A DNA stretch of 15,931 nt from UBA4719 sp038249115 (GTDB taxonomy: Bacteria; Actinomycetota; Actinomycetes; Actinomycetales; Dermatophilaceae), in assembly GCA_038249115.1 (NCBI GenBank), contig JBBRWQ010000076.1, forward strand, positions 1 to 15,931, read 5' to 3'. Position 1 is the stretch's first letter, and every line of letters begins with the position of its first letter. The notes beneath the pieces are model-generated. The model was not told where the DNA came from and made no database searches. It saw only the letters and a program-made list of their open reading frames with translations. Positions 7,338-13,446 of the stretch are shown here, piece after piece. Position numbers and translations under genes: made by a program.

Positions 7338-8747
7338 ATGACCGATTCCGGCAGCGGCAGCAGGCTAGAACACGACTCGATGGGCGACGTCGAGGTGCCG
7401 GCGGACGCCCTGTGGGGCGCCCAGACGGCTCGGGCGGTGCAGAACTTCCCCATCTCCGGGCTCACCATGCCGTTGCCGGTCATCCATGCACTTGCGCAGA
7501 TCAAGTCCGCTGCCGCTCGTGTCAACGCTGACCTCTCACTGCTCGATCCCGACGTCGCGCAGGCCATCTCCGAAGCCGCAGACGAGGTCGCGCGCGGACG
7601 GCACGACAGCCAGTTCCCCGTCGACGTCTTCCAGACCGGCTCCGGAACGTCTACCAACATGAACGTGAACGAGGTCGTCGCCCGGATCGCTCACCTCGCG
7701 ACAGGTCTGGCAATCCACCCCAACGACCACGTCAACGCCGGACAGTCCAGCAACGACACCTTTCCCACAGCCATCCGGGTCGCTGCAGTGCTCACCACCA
7801 GGGACCTGCTGGTCCCGGCGCTGCAGCACCTTTCCACCGCCCTGCAGGGTCGCCAGAGCGCGTTCGCCGGCGTCGTCAAAGCCGGGCGCACGCACCTGAT
7901 GGACGCGGTGCCCGTCACCCTCGGCCAGGAGTTCGGCGGCTATCGGCGCCAGGTCGACCTGGCTAGCGACCGACTGCTTCTGGCCGCAGACGGCGCCTCC
8001 GAGCTGCCTCTGGGAGGGACCGCCGTCGGGACCGGCCTGAACGCTGCGCCCGGGTTCGCCCAGGCCGTGATCGCCCAGCTCAGTGAGGCCACCGGCAGTA
8101 CGTTTAGGGAGGCTGTCGACCATTTCGAGGCGCAGTCCGCGCAGGACGCGCTGGTCGCTCTCAGCGGGGCCGCCAAGGTCCTGGCTGTCAGCCTGACCAA
8201 GATCTGCAACGACCTGCGCTGGATGGCGTCGGGTCCGCGGGCCGGGCTGGGCGAGATCCACCTGCCCGATCTGCAGCCGGGGTCGAGCATCATGCCCGGC
8301 AAGGTCAACCCGGTGATCCCCGAGGCAGTTCTCATGGTGTGCGCACAGGTCATCGGAAACGACGTGACCATCACCGCGTCAGGTGCTGCGGGCAACTTCG
8401 AGCTCAATGTCATGTTGCCGGTGATCGGGCGAAACCTGCTGGAGTCGTTGACCTTGCTGGCTCGCGCCTCTCGACTTCTGGCCGACCGCTGCGTCGACGG
8501 CATCACCGCCGACGAAGAGCGCTGCCTCGACCTGGCCCAGGGATCGCCGGCAATTGTCACCCCGCTCAACCGCTATCTGGGATACGAAGCGGCCGCCGCT
8601 GTCGTCAAGCAGTCACTGCGCGAGCACCGGTCCATCCGCGACATCGTCATCGCTCGTGGCCACATCGACGCCGGCGACCTGACCGAGGCTCAGCTCGACA
8701 AAGCCCTGGACGTGTTCTCGATGACCCGCCCGAGCTCCCCCCAGTGA
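7338..8747 (+). CDS. fumC: Class II fumarate hydratase
   Basis: FumC converts fumarate to L-malate in the TCA cycle without an iron-sulphur cluster. The product has 469 residues, normal for the family. Key motifs are FQTGSGTSTNMNVNE (about 98–112), HPNDHVNAGQSSNDTFPT (about 127–144), GRTHLMDAVPVTLGQEF (about 183–199, with the catalytic-site histidine at 186) and the fumarase/aspartase signature GSSIMPGKVNP at 315–325, whose loop carries the catalytic serine. The RLEHDSMGDVEVPADALWGAQT start favours fumarase over the related aspartase or argininosuccinate lyase. An in-frame GTG at 7320 would add six residues, but ATG 7338 gives the typical fumarase N-terminus. The 3' end faces the lysozyme-like gene across a hairpin. 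Confidence 0.96.
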   Translation: MTDSGSGSRLEHDSMGDVEVPADALWGAQTARAVQNFPISGLTMPLPVIHALAQIKSAAARVNADLSLLDPDVAQAISEAADEVARGRHDSQFPVDVFQTGSGTSTNMNVNEVVARIAHLATGLAIHPNDHVNAGQSSNDTFPTAIRVAAVLTTRDLLVPALQHLSTALQGRQSAFAGVVKAGRTHLMDAVPVTLGQEFGGYRRQVDLASDRLLLAADGASELPLGGTAVGTGLNAAPGFAQAVIAQLSEATGSTFREAVDHFEAQSAQDALVALSGAAKVLAVSLTKICNDLRWMASGPRAGLGEIHLPDLQPGSSIMPGKVNPVIPEAVLMVCAQVIGNDVTITASGAAGNFELNVMLPVIGRNLLESLTLLARASRLLADRCVDGITADEERCLDLAQGSPAIVTPLNRYLGYEAAAAVVKQSLREHRSIRDIVIARGHIDAGDLTEAQLDKALDVFSMTRPSSPQ

Positions 8748-8753
8748 GCCCAG

Positions 8754-8782
8754 TACCAGGTGGAGCTCAGTGCCATCTGGTA
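8754..8782. terminator. Bidirectional hairpin between fumC and the lysozyme-like gene
   Basis: TACCAGGTGG (8754–8763) and CCATCTGGTA (8773–8782) form a 10-bp stem with a single mismatch, which is a G·U wobble in the plus-strand RNA, and a 9-base loop. It fills almost the whole 37-base space between the stop codons of two convergent genes, so it can end both transcripts. There is no U-tract, which is frequent in high-GC actinobacteria but makes efficiency uncertain. Confidence 0.65.
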
Positions 8783-8784
8783 GA

Positions 8785-9516
8785 TCAGTACCAGTTCGTA
8801 GCTTGGGACTGTGCCCACGCGGAACACGGCGTGCCGTACCTGGCTGAGATGTACTGCAGGCCCCACTTGATCTGCGTGACCGGGTTGGTGGCCCAGTCGC
8901 CGGCGATGGAAGCCATCTTGGAGCCGGGCAAGGCCTGCGGGATGCCGTACGCGCCGGAGCTGGAGTTGTTGGCGTTCCAGCGCCAGCCACTCTCCTTGGC
9001 CCACAGGCTGTCGAGACAACCGAACTGCGCATCTCCCCAGCCGCGGTCGCCGACCAGGAGTCGCGCGACTGCACGCGGATCGGACTGGGCCCGGGCGAGG
9101 ATGCCCTGGCGTGCCTTGTCGCGAGCGACGCGGTCAGCCGCAGCCTTGCGAGCGCGCGACAGAGCCGCAGCGGCTGCATCGGCAGCGGCCTTCTGTTGCT
9201 GCGTCAGAGCGGATGCACGCTGTACGCCGGCACGACGGGCCTGGGCCAGCGCGGCGTTGGTGTCCCTCTGGTTGTCAGAGAGCTCGGCAGCCTGGGCCAC
9301 GGCGGCAGGGCTGGCCGTGAACGCGACGGGGCTGGCGTGTGGCTTGGCCGCGGTGGCGTAGCCGGCGGCACTGACCCCGACAACAGAGGCGAACGCCAGA
9401 CCAGAAGCAAGCGGACGGCGAAGAGCACGAGAGAAGACAGCGGTCGTCGGGAAGCGAGCAGCGTGAGTGCGGTGCCGGCCCGGACTCCGGTGTCGGCCTG
9501 GGTAAGGCGTGGTCAT
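8785..9516 (-). CDS. Secreted lysozyme-like / lytic transglycosylase SLT-domain protein
   Basis: This 243-residue protein looks like an exported cell-wall hydrolase. Residues 1–33 are basic (many R and H), followed by a hydrophobic run ASGLAFASVVGVSAAGYATA at 37–56, giving a long signal peptide with likely cleavage near 56–60. Residues about 75–145 are Ala/Lys/Arg/Gln-rich and would form a helix or coiled coil. The C-terminal domain (about 160–243) carries LWAKESGWRWNANNSSSGAYGIPQALPG, in which Glu175 is the expected catalytic acid, and ends in the typical CSAWAQSQATNWY. Cys167 and Cys231 could form a disulphide. ATG 9516 is chosen because GGAGG lies 4 bases upstream; a longer frame back to 9612 has no such site and would put about 32 unusual residues before the signal peptide. 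No LysM or SH3 domain is seen. Confidence 0.88.
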   Translation of the reverse strand: MTTPYPGRHRSPGRHRTHAARFPTTAVFSRALRRPLASGLAFASVVGVSAAGYATAAKPHASPVAFTASPAAVAQAAELSDNQRDTNAALAQARRAGVQRASALTQQQKAAADAAAAALSRARKAAADRVARDKARQGILARAQSDPRAVARLLVGDRGWGDAQFGCLDSLWAKESGWRWNANNSSSGAYGIPQALPGSKMASIAGDWATNPVTQIKWGLQYISARYGTPCSAWAQSQATNWY

Positions 9517-9625
9517 CCAACCTCCACACGAGTCAGACACCGGATCTGGTGGCCTGAACGCAGCTGAGCGCGACGATTGGAAGAGGAACACTCCGCCTTG
9601 GCGGGGCGTCATTGCCTGACACCGC

Positions 9626-9641
9626 GTTATGAAACCGTGAC
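9626..9641 (-). promoter_or_regulatory. Direct repeat upstream of the lysozyme-like gene, possible OmpR-family (MtrA-like) site
   Basis: On the minus strand GTCAC and ATAAC are separated by 6 bases, so their starts are 11 bases apart, one helical turn, as expected for OmpR-family response regulators. MtrA of the MtrAB system is known to control cell-wall hydrolase genes in actinobacteria and binds related repeats. The site lies 110 bases before the start codon. The match is short and could be chance. Confidence 0.25.
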
Positions 9642-9657
9642 TTTACCCGTACACGGT
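9634..9657 (-). terminator. Possible phoH terminator hairpin
   Basis: ACCGTG and CACGGT form a perfect 6-bp stem around a 12-base loop, 65 bases after the phoH stop, followed on the minus strand by TTTC. It overlaps the direct repeat at 9626–9641, so it could belong to the downstream gene's control region instead. The large loop makes it a weak terminator candidate. Confidence 0.3.
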
Positions 9658-9660
9658 CGC

Positions 9661-9677
9661 AAACTTCTCGAGAGTTT
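9661..9677. repeat. Near-perfect palindrome AAACT-t-CTCGAG-AGTTT
   Basis: The arms AAACT and AGTTT flank a CTCGAG core, with one extra T on the left side breaking a perfect 16-bp palindrome. It sits in the 205-base spacer between phoH and the lysozyme-like gene and is A/T-richer than its surroundings. It could be a protein-binding site or the base of an RNA hairpin. Confidence 0.4.
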
Positions 9678-9721
9678 CCAAATCGCCTGTGTGAACGACA
9701 GCGGACGGGCAACAGGAGCGT

Positions 9722-11104
9722 TCAGACCTCCAGGCCTTCGAGCAGGTCGGTGACCAGTGCCGCGATCGGGCTGCGCTCGCTGCGGGTCAAGGTGACGTGG
9801 GCGAAAAGCGGATGACCCTTGAGTGCCTCGATGACCGCAGCGACGCCGTCATGGCGACCGACCCGCAGGTTGTCGCGCTGCGCGACGTCGTGGGTCAGGA
9901 CCACCTTGGAGTTCTGGCCGATCCGCGAGAGCACCGTCAACAACACGTTGCGCTCGAGCGACTGGGCCTCGTCAACGATGACGAAGGAGTCGTGCAACGA
10001 CCGCCCGCGGATGTGGGTCAGCGGCAGGACCTCCAGCATTCCCCGGTCCAGAATCTCTTCGACCACCTCGGTCGAGACCAGAGCCCCCAGGGTGTCGAAG
10101 ACCGCCTGGCCCCACGGCCCCATCTTCTCGGACTCACTCCCGGGCAGGTAGCCAAGCTCCTGGCCGCCCACGGCATACAGCGGCCGGAAGATGATCACCT
10201 TGCGGTGTTGCCTGCGCTCCATGACCGCCTCGATCCCGGCGCAGATGGCCAGGGCGCTCTTGCCGGTGCCGGCTCGCCCACCGAGGCTGACGATGCCGAT
10301 GTCGGGATCCATCAGCAGGTCCAGGGCGATTCGCTGCTCGGCGCTGCGACCATGCAGGCCGAATGCGTCACGGTCACCTCGCACCAGCCGGATCGTCTTG
10401 TCCGGGCTCACCCGCCCGAGGCCCCCACCACGGGGCGACACGAGCACCAGCCCGGTGTGGCAGGGCAGCTCGCGCGCCTCATCGTTCTCGAGACGACCGG
10501 TTTCGTACAGCGCATCCATGTCCTCGACCGAGATGTCCAGCTCAGCCATGCCGACCCACCCGCTGTCGACGGCGAACTCGGCGCGGTACTCCTCGGCCTC
10601 CAGCCCGCACGCCGACGCCTTGACGCGCATCGGCAGGTCCTTGCTGACCAAGGTGACATCACGACCGTCGAGGCTCAGGTTCTTCGCGACGGCGAGAATA
10701 CGGGCGTCGTTGTCGCCCAGCCGAAAACCCGCCGGAAGCGACTCAGGGTCGGTGTGGTTGAGCTCGACGTGCAGGCTCCCACCGTCCTCACCGACCGGAA
10801 CAGGCGCGTCGAGACGTCCCTCCTGGATGCGCAGGTCGTCGAGAAGCCGCAGCGCCTGCCTGGCGAAGTAGCCCAGCTCCGGGTGGTTGCGCTTGGCCTC
10901 GAGCTCGGTCACCACGACGACCGGCAGGACGACCTCATGCTCACGGAAGCGGTGGATAGCCCTGGGGTCGGATAACAGGACGGACGTGTCCAGCACGAAG
11001 GTCCTACGGCCGTCTTCCGGCCGCGGGGAGTCGTGGCGGCTGGTCTTCGGGGCGCCACCGGCGCTGGCGTTGGTGCTAACCGCAGAACGACGAACCGTGC
11101 CCAT
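9722..11104 (-). CDS. phoH: PhoH family protein: PIN domain plus PhoH ATPase
   Basis: The 460-residue protein joins an N-terminal PIN ribonuclease domain (about 35–165) to a C-terminal PhoH ATPase/helicase domain (about 245–455). PIN acidic residues are seen in FVLDTSVLLSDP (Asp39), VTELEAKR (Glu67), LGDNDARIL (Asp131, Asp133) and SKDLP (Asp156). The ATPase has Walker A GGRAGTGKS (275–283) and Walker B FVIVDEAQSLE (374–384). This is the architecture of mycobacterial PhoH2, reported as an RNA-unwinding ribonuclease acting with a small antitoxin, PhoAT. The catalytic set looks intact, so the protein is probably an active RNase. ATG 11104 has AGGGAG about 8 bases upstream. The first 33 residues are low-complexity and probably disordered. 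The cellular role is not settled by the sequence. Confidence 0.95.
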   Translation of the reverse strand: MGTVRRSAVSTNASAGGAPKTSRHDSPRPEDGRRTFVLDTSVLLSDPRAIHRFREHEVVLPVVVVTELEAKRNHPELGYFARQALRLLDDLRIQEGRLDAPVPVGEDGGSLHVELNHTDPESLPAGFRLGDNDARILAVAKNLSLDGRDVTLVSKDLPMRVKASACGLEAEEYRAEFAVDSGWVGMAELDISVEDMDALYETGRLENDEARELPCHTGLVLVSPRGGGLGRVSPDKTIRLVRGDRDAFGLHGRSAEQRIALDLLMDPDIGIVSLGGRAGTGKSALAICAGIEAVMERRQHRKVIIFRPLYAVGGQELGYLPGSESEKMGPWGQAVFDTLGALVSTEVVEEILDRGMLEVLPLTHIRGRSLHDSFVIVDEAQSLERNVLLTVLSRIGQNSKVVLTHDVAQRDNLRVGRHDGVAAVIEALKGHPLFAHVTLTRSERSPIAALVTDLLEGLEV

Positions 11105-11140
11105 TTCGACTCCCTCTGCACAGCACGTTCAGCTGTACGT

Positions 11141-11227
11141 CTACTCGCGGACCAGGTGCCGGGACCGGACCACCAGCAGACGGTGGAGCCGATACCGGCC
11201 CTCCGTCCGGAGCTGAAGTCGCTCCAT
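11141..11227 (-). CDS. Possible small arginine-rich ORF ahead of phoH
   Basis: A 28-codon frame starting with ATG at 11227 has GGAAGG 8 bases upstream and ends 36 bases before the phoH start. Its product has eight arginines (RLQLRTEGRYRLHRLLVVR in the middle) and no hydrophobic segment. The position is where mycobacteria carry phoAT, but I cannot show homology. The frame stays open further upstream, so a random ORF is quite possible. Overlapping the 5' part of this ORF is a GGAGC/GCTCC hairpin that could affect translation. Confidence 0.2.
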   Translation of the reverse strand: MERLQLRTEGRYRLHRLLVVRSRHLVRE

Positions 11228-11360
11228 GTGGTGGGCCTTCCCGAACGCATGACGGGTGCCTTGCGTCTCACCCGAGGCTAAGCCAACGAGGGTGCTGCAG
11301 CTCGCTTTTCCGTCACGACACGCGCTCTCCGGCGCGGCGGTGCGGTCATGATCGTCCCTG

Positions 11361-11373
11361 CAGCCTGAGGCTG
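11361..11373 (-). terminator. Short hairpin after the isoprenyl transferase gene
   Basis: CAGCCT-G-AGGCTG is a perfect inverted repeat lying 5 bases after the TAG stop. It would fold as a 5-bp G/C-rich stem with a 3-base loop. No U-tract follows. The rest of the space to phoH (11105–11360) holds no tRNA, no repeat and no gene I can support beyond the small ORF at 11141–11227. Confidence 0.4.
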
Positions 11374-11378
11374 AACCG

Positions 11379-12140
11379 CTATGAGCCGTAACGCCTCTCG
11401 CGCTCGGCGTAGGCACGCAGGGCACGCAGGAAGTCCACGTGGCGGAAGTCCGGCCAGTAGGCCTCGCAGAAGTAGAACTCGCTGTGGGCGCTCTGCCAGA
11501 GCAGGAAGCCACCCAGCCGCTGTTCGCCCGAGGTGCGAATCACCAGGTCGGGGTCAGGCTGCCCCTTGGTGTAGAGATGCTCAGCGATCTGCTCGACATC
11601 GAAGATCTCGGCGAGCTGCTCGATCGAGGTGCCCTTGGCAGCGTGCTCCTGCAACATGGAGCGCACCGCGTCGGCGATCTCACGGCGCCCCCCGTAACCC
11701 ACTGCGACATTGACGATCATGGCATCGAGATCACGCGTGGCGTCCGCAGCTTCCTTCAGGCGGCTAGAGGTGTGGGCAGGCAGAAGGTCAAGTGCACCAA
11801 CGGGATTCAGCCGCCAGCGTCGGGACGCGGCCAGGTCTGCGACCACGTTCTCGATGATCTCGAGGAGCGGCTCGAGCTCATTGGCGGGGCGGTTGAGATT
11901 ATCGGTCGAGAGCAGCCAGAGCGTGACCACCTCGACGCCGACGTCCTCGCACCAGCAGAGGAGCGGCGAAATGTTGTCAGCGCCCGCCTGGTGCCCCTGC
12001 GCGGTATTGGCGCCGTGGGCCTTGGCCCATCTGCGGTTGCCGTCAAGCATGACGCCGACATGGCGCGGCAGGCTCTGCTGCTTGAGGCCAGCGACGAGGC
12101 GGCGCTCGTACGCGCCGTACAGCAGGTCACGCAGCCCCAC
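11379..12140 (-). CDS. uppS: Isoprenyl transferase (cis-prenyltransferase, UppS/Z-FPP synthase family)
   Basis: This family condenses isopentenyl diphosphate onto an allylic primer with cis geometry to make lipid carriers for cell-wall synthesis. The 253-residue product has VGVMLDGNRRWAK with the catalytic Asp33, LLSTDNLNRP near 76–85, NVAVGYGGRREIADA near 144–158 and RTSGEQRLGGFLLWQSAHSEFYF near 202–224. The start is GTG at 12140, because AAGGAG lies 7 bases upstream; the alternative TTG at 12170 would put that site inside the gene. Actinobacteria often have two members, a short-chain Z,E-farnesyl enzyme and a longer-chain decaprenyl/undecaprenyl enzyme. The neighbourhood (trhA, mca, greA) is that of Mycobacterium Rv1086, the short-chain enzyme. 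The chain length of the product cannot be read from sequence here. Confidence 0.93.
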   Translation of the reverse strand: MGLRDLLYGAYERRLVAGLKQQSLPRHVGVMLDGNRRWAKAHGANTAQGHQAGADNISPLLCWCEDVGVEVVTLWLLSTDNLNRPANELEPLLEIIENVVADLAASRRWRLNPVGALDLLPAHTSSRLKEAADATRDLDAMIVNVAVGYGGRREIADAVRSMLQEHAAKGTSIEQLAEIFDVEQIAEHLYTKGQPDPDLVIRTSGEQRLGGFLLWQSAHSEFYFCEAYWPDFRHVDFLRALRAYAERERRYGS

Positions 12141-12147
12141 GGCAAAG

Positions 12148-12153
12148 CTCCTT
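12148..12153 (-). promoter_or_regulatory. Ribosome binding site fixing the isoprenyl transferase start
   Basis: AAGGAG on the minus strand lies 7 bases before GTG 12140. It decides between this start and the TTG at 12170. Confidence 0.75.
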
Positions 12154-12261
12154 AGATGGCCAGAACTCAACCGTACTCCGGGCTCGCCCGCGCCGAGGAA
12201 GTCCTCGCGACGGGAGAGCCCGATGCAGCGAATCGACCCGGCGGCACAAGTTACGGGTTAG

Positions 12262-12283
12262 TAACTTACGGTTGCGTAGGTTA
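12262..12283. promoter_or_regulatory. 22-bp palindromic operator overlapping the trhA promoter
   Basis: TAACTTACG (12262–12270), a GTTG spacer and CGTAGGTTA (12275–12283) match as inverted repeats at 8 of 9 positions. The right arm overlaps the probable trhA -10 by two bases. A second, smaller inverted repeat, GTTAC-N6-GTAAC at 12250–12265, overlaps its left end. Size and symmetry fit a dimeric or tetrameric repressor of the TetR type. No regulator gene lies in the window. It could also affect the divergent isoprenyl transferase gene, whose start is about 120 bases away. Confidence 0.65.
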
Positions 12284-12287
12284 CAGT
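12282..12287 (+). promoter_or_regulatory. Probable -10 element for a leaderless trhA transcript
   Basis: TACAGT ends 6 bases before the ATG at 12294 and no Shine-Dalgarno sequence is present, so the mRNA probably starts at the ATG. The overlap with the palindrome at 12262–12283 means a bound protein would block RNA polymerase. Confidence 0.5.
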
Positions 12288-12293
12288 TCTGCC

Positions 12294-12998
12294 ATGAGTT
12301 CCGCACCACAGGCCGACCGCCATCCGCTGGAAGCCGCCGCCGCGGCCGTTGCCGCAGTCAAGCCCAAGCTGCGCGGCTGGATCCACGCCGGCACCTTCCC
12401 TCTGGCCCTGGCTGCCGGCATCGTCCTGATCGCTCTTGCCCCGAATGGCAAAGCCCGCGTCGGCGCCGTCATCTTCGCCATCACGGCCGCCATGTTGTTC
12501 GGCACCTCAGCGGTCTACCACCGCGGCACATGGTCCGTGACGGTGACCGGACTGCTCAAGCGGATGGACCACTCCAACATCTTCCTGATCATCGCCGGGA
12601 CGTACACGCCCTTTGCACTACTGCTCCTGCCTCCGAACCAGACCCGCAGCCTTCTGCTCATCGCCTGGATCGGGGCCATCGGCGGGGTGCTGTTCCGCGT
12701 CTTCTGGGTCGGCGCGCCACGGTGGCTCTACACGCCCATCTACGTTGCCCTCGGCTGGGTGGCCGTGTTCTACCTCAAGCCGTTGTATGAGAGGGGCGGC
12801 GCCGCTGTCGTCATCCTCATCGCCGTGGGTGGACTGCTCTACACCGCGGGCGCGGTGATCTATGGGATCAAGCGACCCAACCCCTCGCCGCGCTGGTTCG
12901 GGTTCCACGAGATCTTCCACGTCTGCACCGTCGCCGCTTTCGTCGTCCACTACATCGCGGTGTCGATGGCGGTCTACGGGTCCGGACCTGCTGCCTGA
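12294..12998 (+). CDS. trhA: PAQR family membrane protein TrhA (hemolysin III type)
   Basis: This 234-residue integral membrane protein has seven hydrophobic segments at about 33–49, 55–71, 95–113, 119–138, 147–161, 170–190 and 208–227. The PAQR signature residues are present: SAVYH (Ser72, His76) at the end of helix 2, RMDHSNIF (Asp92) before helix 3, and FHEIFH (His205, His209) before helix 7, the likely zinc site. In E. coli TrhA has been linked to membrane energetics and fluidity, and the family is often wrongly called hemolysin. ATG 12294 is chosen because an upstream in-frame start at 12156 would translate through the operator and promoter and add 46 residues without hydrophobic or conserved features. 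The stop codon directly abuts that of the convergent VOC gene. Confidence 0.92.
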   Translation: MSSAPQADRHPLEAAAAAVAAVKPKLRGWIHAGTFPLALAAGIVLIALAPNGKARVGAVIFAITAAMLFGTSAVYHRGTWSVTVTGLLKRMDHSNIFLIIAGTYTPFALLLLPPNQTRSLLLIAWIGAIGGVLFRVFWVGAPRWLYTPIYVALGWVAVFYLKPLYERGGAAVVILIAVGGLLYTAGAVIYGIKRPNPSPRWFGFHEIFHVCTVAAFVVHYIAVSMAVYGSGPAA

Positions 12999-13385
12999 TC
13001 ACCCAGACGTGGGCGCGTTCTGCCACAAGCCCATCAGATTGCCCTCGGGGTCGTTGAAGTACGCACTGAAGCCCATGTCCCCAACCGGCTGGCGCGGTGT
13101 CACAATCTTGCCGCCGAGCTGCTCGATCGTGGCCAGCGTCTCATCGATGTCCTCGACATCCACGGTGATGACCGGTCCCTGAGCAGGCTGGGAGCGCTGC
13201 ATCATCCCGCCCCCGATGTATCCGGGCTCAGTCGGTCCCTGGTCGCCGTTAGGTCCCGTGGAGACCATCGTGTAGCCCAACTCGGGCATCGGCATGATGC
13301 CCCAGCCGAACACGCTCTGGTAGAAGCCCCGGGCGCGGTCGCCGTCGTCAAAGGGGACCTCAAAATGCACTACTCGACCGCCCAT
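12999..13385 (-). CDS. VOC (glyoxalase/bleomycin-resistance fold) family protein
   Basis: The 128-residue product is a single VOC unit made of two beta-alpha-beta-beta-beta modules. The first begins GRVVHFEVPFDDGDRARGFYQSVFGW (from residue 3); the second runs from about 70, PVITVDVEDIDETLATIEQLGGKIV, to the conserved end YFNDPEGNLMGLWQN. His7 and the Glu or Asn-rich end could bind a metal, but the substrate is unknown; proteins of this kind are often annotated as glyoxalase-like. ATG 13385 is supported by GGAGGTGA about 5 bases upstream. A longer open frame to 13595 runs antisense to repeat-rich coding DNA of the upstream gene and gives a meaningless MAWMAWM stretch, so it is rejected. It may be cotranscribed with mca, but a hairpin lies between. 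Confidence 0.88.
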   Translation of the reverse strand: MGGRVVHFEVPFDDGDRARGFYQSVFGWGIMPMPELGYTMVSTGPNGDQGPTEPGYIGGGMMQRSQPAQGPVITVDVEDIDETLATIEQLGGKIVTPRQPVGDMGFSAYFNDPEGNLMGLWQNAPTSG

Positions 13386-13415
13386 GACGGTCACCTCCGT
13401 CTTGCTCGCTGAGTC

Positions 13416-13434
13416 GGCACGGTATCCCCGCGCC
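13416..13434 (-). terminator. Hairpin between the small membrane protein gene and the VOC gene
   Basis: On the minus strand GGCGCGG and CCGTGCC pair over 7 bp with one G·U wobble around a 5-base loop. It begins 12 bases after the stop of the small membrane protein gene and ends about 30 bases before the VOC start. There is no U-tract. It may end the mca transcript or partly uncouple the VOC gene. Confidence 0.5.
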
Positions 13435-13446
13435 GTTAGGTCAGCC

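Noticed and set aside
9517..9720. Cyclic-di-AMP (ydaO-type) riboswitch upstream of the lysozyme-like gene
   Set aside because: This riboswitch often precedes actinobacterial cell-wall hydrolase genes, but I could not find its conserved core segments in either half of the spacer. A covariance-model search would settle it.
9797..10975. 392-codon open frame on the plus strand, antisense to phoH
   Set aside because: phoH has full PIN and ATPase motifs on the other strand; this frame has none and is explained by the GC bias at third positions.
11105..11378. tRNA or other structured RNA gene between phoH and the isoprenyl transferase
   Set aside because: Short inverted repeats occur (GGAGC/GCTCC, CCACC/GGTGG), but there is no cloverleaf arrangement or T-loop-like GTTCGA sequence in the right context.
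12156..12293. 46-residue N-terminal extension of TrhA
   Set aside because: It would translate through the operator and -10 element and adds no conserved residues; PAQR proteins normally begin close to helix 1.
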